A DNA stretch of 64,000 nucleotides, from NCBI RefSeq assembly GCF_004335005.1, contig NZ_RQRT01000009.1, forward strand, positions 1 to 64,000, in the 5' to 3' direction. How positions within the stretch are numbered: the first letter of the stretch is position 1; every line of letters starts with the position of its first letter. The notes below the pieces were generated by a model that saw only the letters and a program-made list of their open reading frames with translations, ran no database searches and was not told where the DNA came from. This stretch comes from Paracoccus nototheniae. GTDB taxonomy: Bacteria; Pseudomonadota; Alphaproteobacteria; Rhodobacterales; Rhodobacteraceae. Both the position numbers and the translations under genes were made by a program. Shown here in pieces: positions 63,331 through 64,000 of the stretch.

Positions 63331-64000
63331 TCGACGATCTGAAATCCCTGATCGATCGCCAGCCCACCGCCGCCCTGACGGTCTGGCAAAGTGGCCAGGT
63401 CACAGGATCCTTCGGCCCGCAGGACCACCGCTTCCTGTGCCATTCGATCCGCAAGAGCATCCTCGCCGCGCTGATCGGCATCGAGGTGCACGCCGGGCGT
63501 CTGGATCTGGGTGCCACGCTGGAAAGCCTTGGCATCGACGACAAGGATCCTTTGTCTTCGGTCGAGCGGCAGGCAAGCGTCTATGACCTGCTGACCGCGC
63601 GTTCGGGCATCTATCATCCGGCGGGCTACGAGACCGAATGGATGGGGATGATCAAGGAACGTCGCCATTCCCATGCGCCGGGCACCTTCTGGTGCTATAA
63701 CAACTGGGATTTCAATGCACTTGGCACGATCTATGTGAAGGCCAGCGGACACAGCGTCGCCGAGGGGTTCACCGGGCATCTGGCGACACCCCTTGGGTTG
63801 CAGGATTTCCGTCCCGGCACCGATGCCTGGGTCGAGACCTTCGCGCAGTCGTGCCATGATGCCTATCCGCTGCGGCTGTCCAATCGTGATCTGCTGCGGT
63901 TCTGCCAGCTGTATCTGCAGGGCGGCGTCTGGGAGGGGCGGCAGGTTCTGCCCGCCAGCTGGACGCAGCTTTGCACGCTTCGCAACAGCGATGCGGGGCC
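63327..64000 (+). CDS. Class C beta-lactamase-family serine hydrolase (5' part, cut by window end)
   Basis: ATG 63327 overlaps the preceding stop (ATGA), and the frame stays open to the right edge, giving the first 224 residues. The SxxK nucleophile motif is S-I-R-K (Ser40, Lys43) and the second motif Y-N-N (Tyr124), with the following W-D-F-N typical of the serine-hydrolase family. The third motif would lie outside. Members include D-aminopeptidases, esterases and DD-peptidases. There is no signal peptide, so it probably works in the cytosol on something the importer brings in; the D-aminopeptidase subgroup would fit but is not shown. Confidence 0.8.
   Translation, partial: MIDDLKSLIDRQPTAALTVWQSGQVTGSFGPQDHRFLCHSIRKSILAALIGIEVHAGRLDLGATLESLGIDDKDPLSSVERQASVYDLLTARSGIYHPAGYETEWMGMIKERRHSHAPGTFWCYNNWDFNALGTIYVKASGHSVAEGFTGHLATPLGLQDFRPGTDAWVETFAQSCHDAYPLRLSNRDLLRFCQLYLQGGVWEGRQVLPASWTQLCTLRNSDAG

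Overview
The window reads as chromosomal DNA of a GC-rich alphaproteobacterium of the Rhodobacteraceae, most likely Paracoccus or a close relative. Supporting signs are the lysC-ptsP(EI-Ntr) pair, a five-gene F1 operon (atpHAGDC) without F0 genes, a Paracoccus-type Gfa protein, an Mg-type HemB metal site, and intergenic repeats of the 'GGGATATTTT...CCAAGATGAA' kind. The genus is an inference; no rRNA is present.

Bases 1-40,750 are core genome. In order: the end of a DUF1178 gene, lysC, ptsP, the osmoregulated periplasmic glucan operon opgG-opgH-opgC with a readable promoter, a convergent secreted glycoside-hydrolase-like gene behind a perfect 14-bp inverted repeat, rpsB-tsf, eda and an MFS permease, xseA, purD, prs, a kappa-GST/HCCA isomerase with an alpha/beta hydrolase, an H-type lectin domain protein, atpHAGDC, a methyltransferase divergent from gloB, clpA, the overlapping mfd-pabB-pabC-like operon, a small membrane protein, hemB, a SYLF lipoprotein, a GntR/FCD regulator, a YgjP-like metallohydrolase, a zinc-ribbon protein and a DoxX protein. 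A tRNA-Ala(GGC) with its own promoter closes this part.

Bases 40,750-64,000 are accessory in character: decayed intergenic DNA, relic genes, a mobile-element scar and catabolic operons. Contents: a gamma-glutamyltransferase; about 1.1 kb of relic DNA including the C-terminal signature of a GMC oxidoreductase; a Gfa homologue with an extra tail; a Qnr-like pentapeptide-repeat protein; a five-gene minus-strand operon pairing a nitrate/taurine/pyrimidine-type ABC importer with two TRZ/ATZ-type amidohydrolases; a scar made of an EamA transporter remnant, an IS110-family 5' fragment and a broken tyrosine integrase; and an eight-gene plus-strand peptide operon (proline iminopeptidase, S9 peptidase, AbgB-like M20 amidohydrolase, complete peptide ABC importer, SxxK serine hydrolase cut by the window end).

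The strongest system-level candidates are the two import-plus-hydrolysis operons. One probably takes up and deaminates an N-heterocycle. The other probably takes up and dismantles blocked, cyclic or otherwise unusual peptides. Neither substrate can be read from sequence. No CRISPR array, rRNA, defence system or intact insertion sequence was seen.
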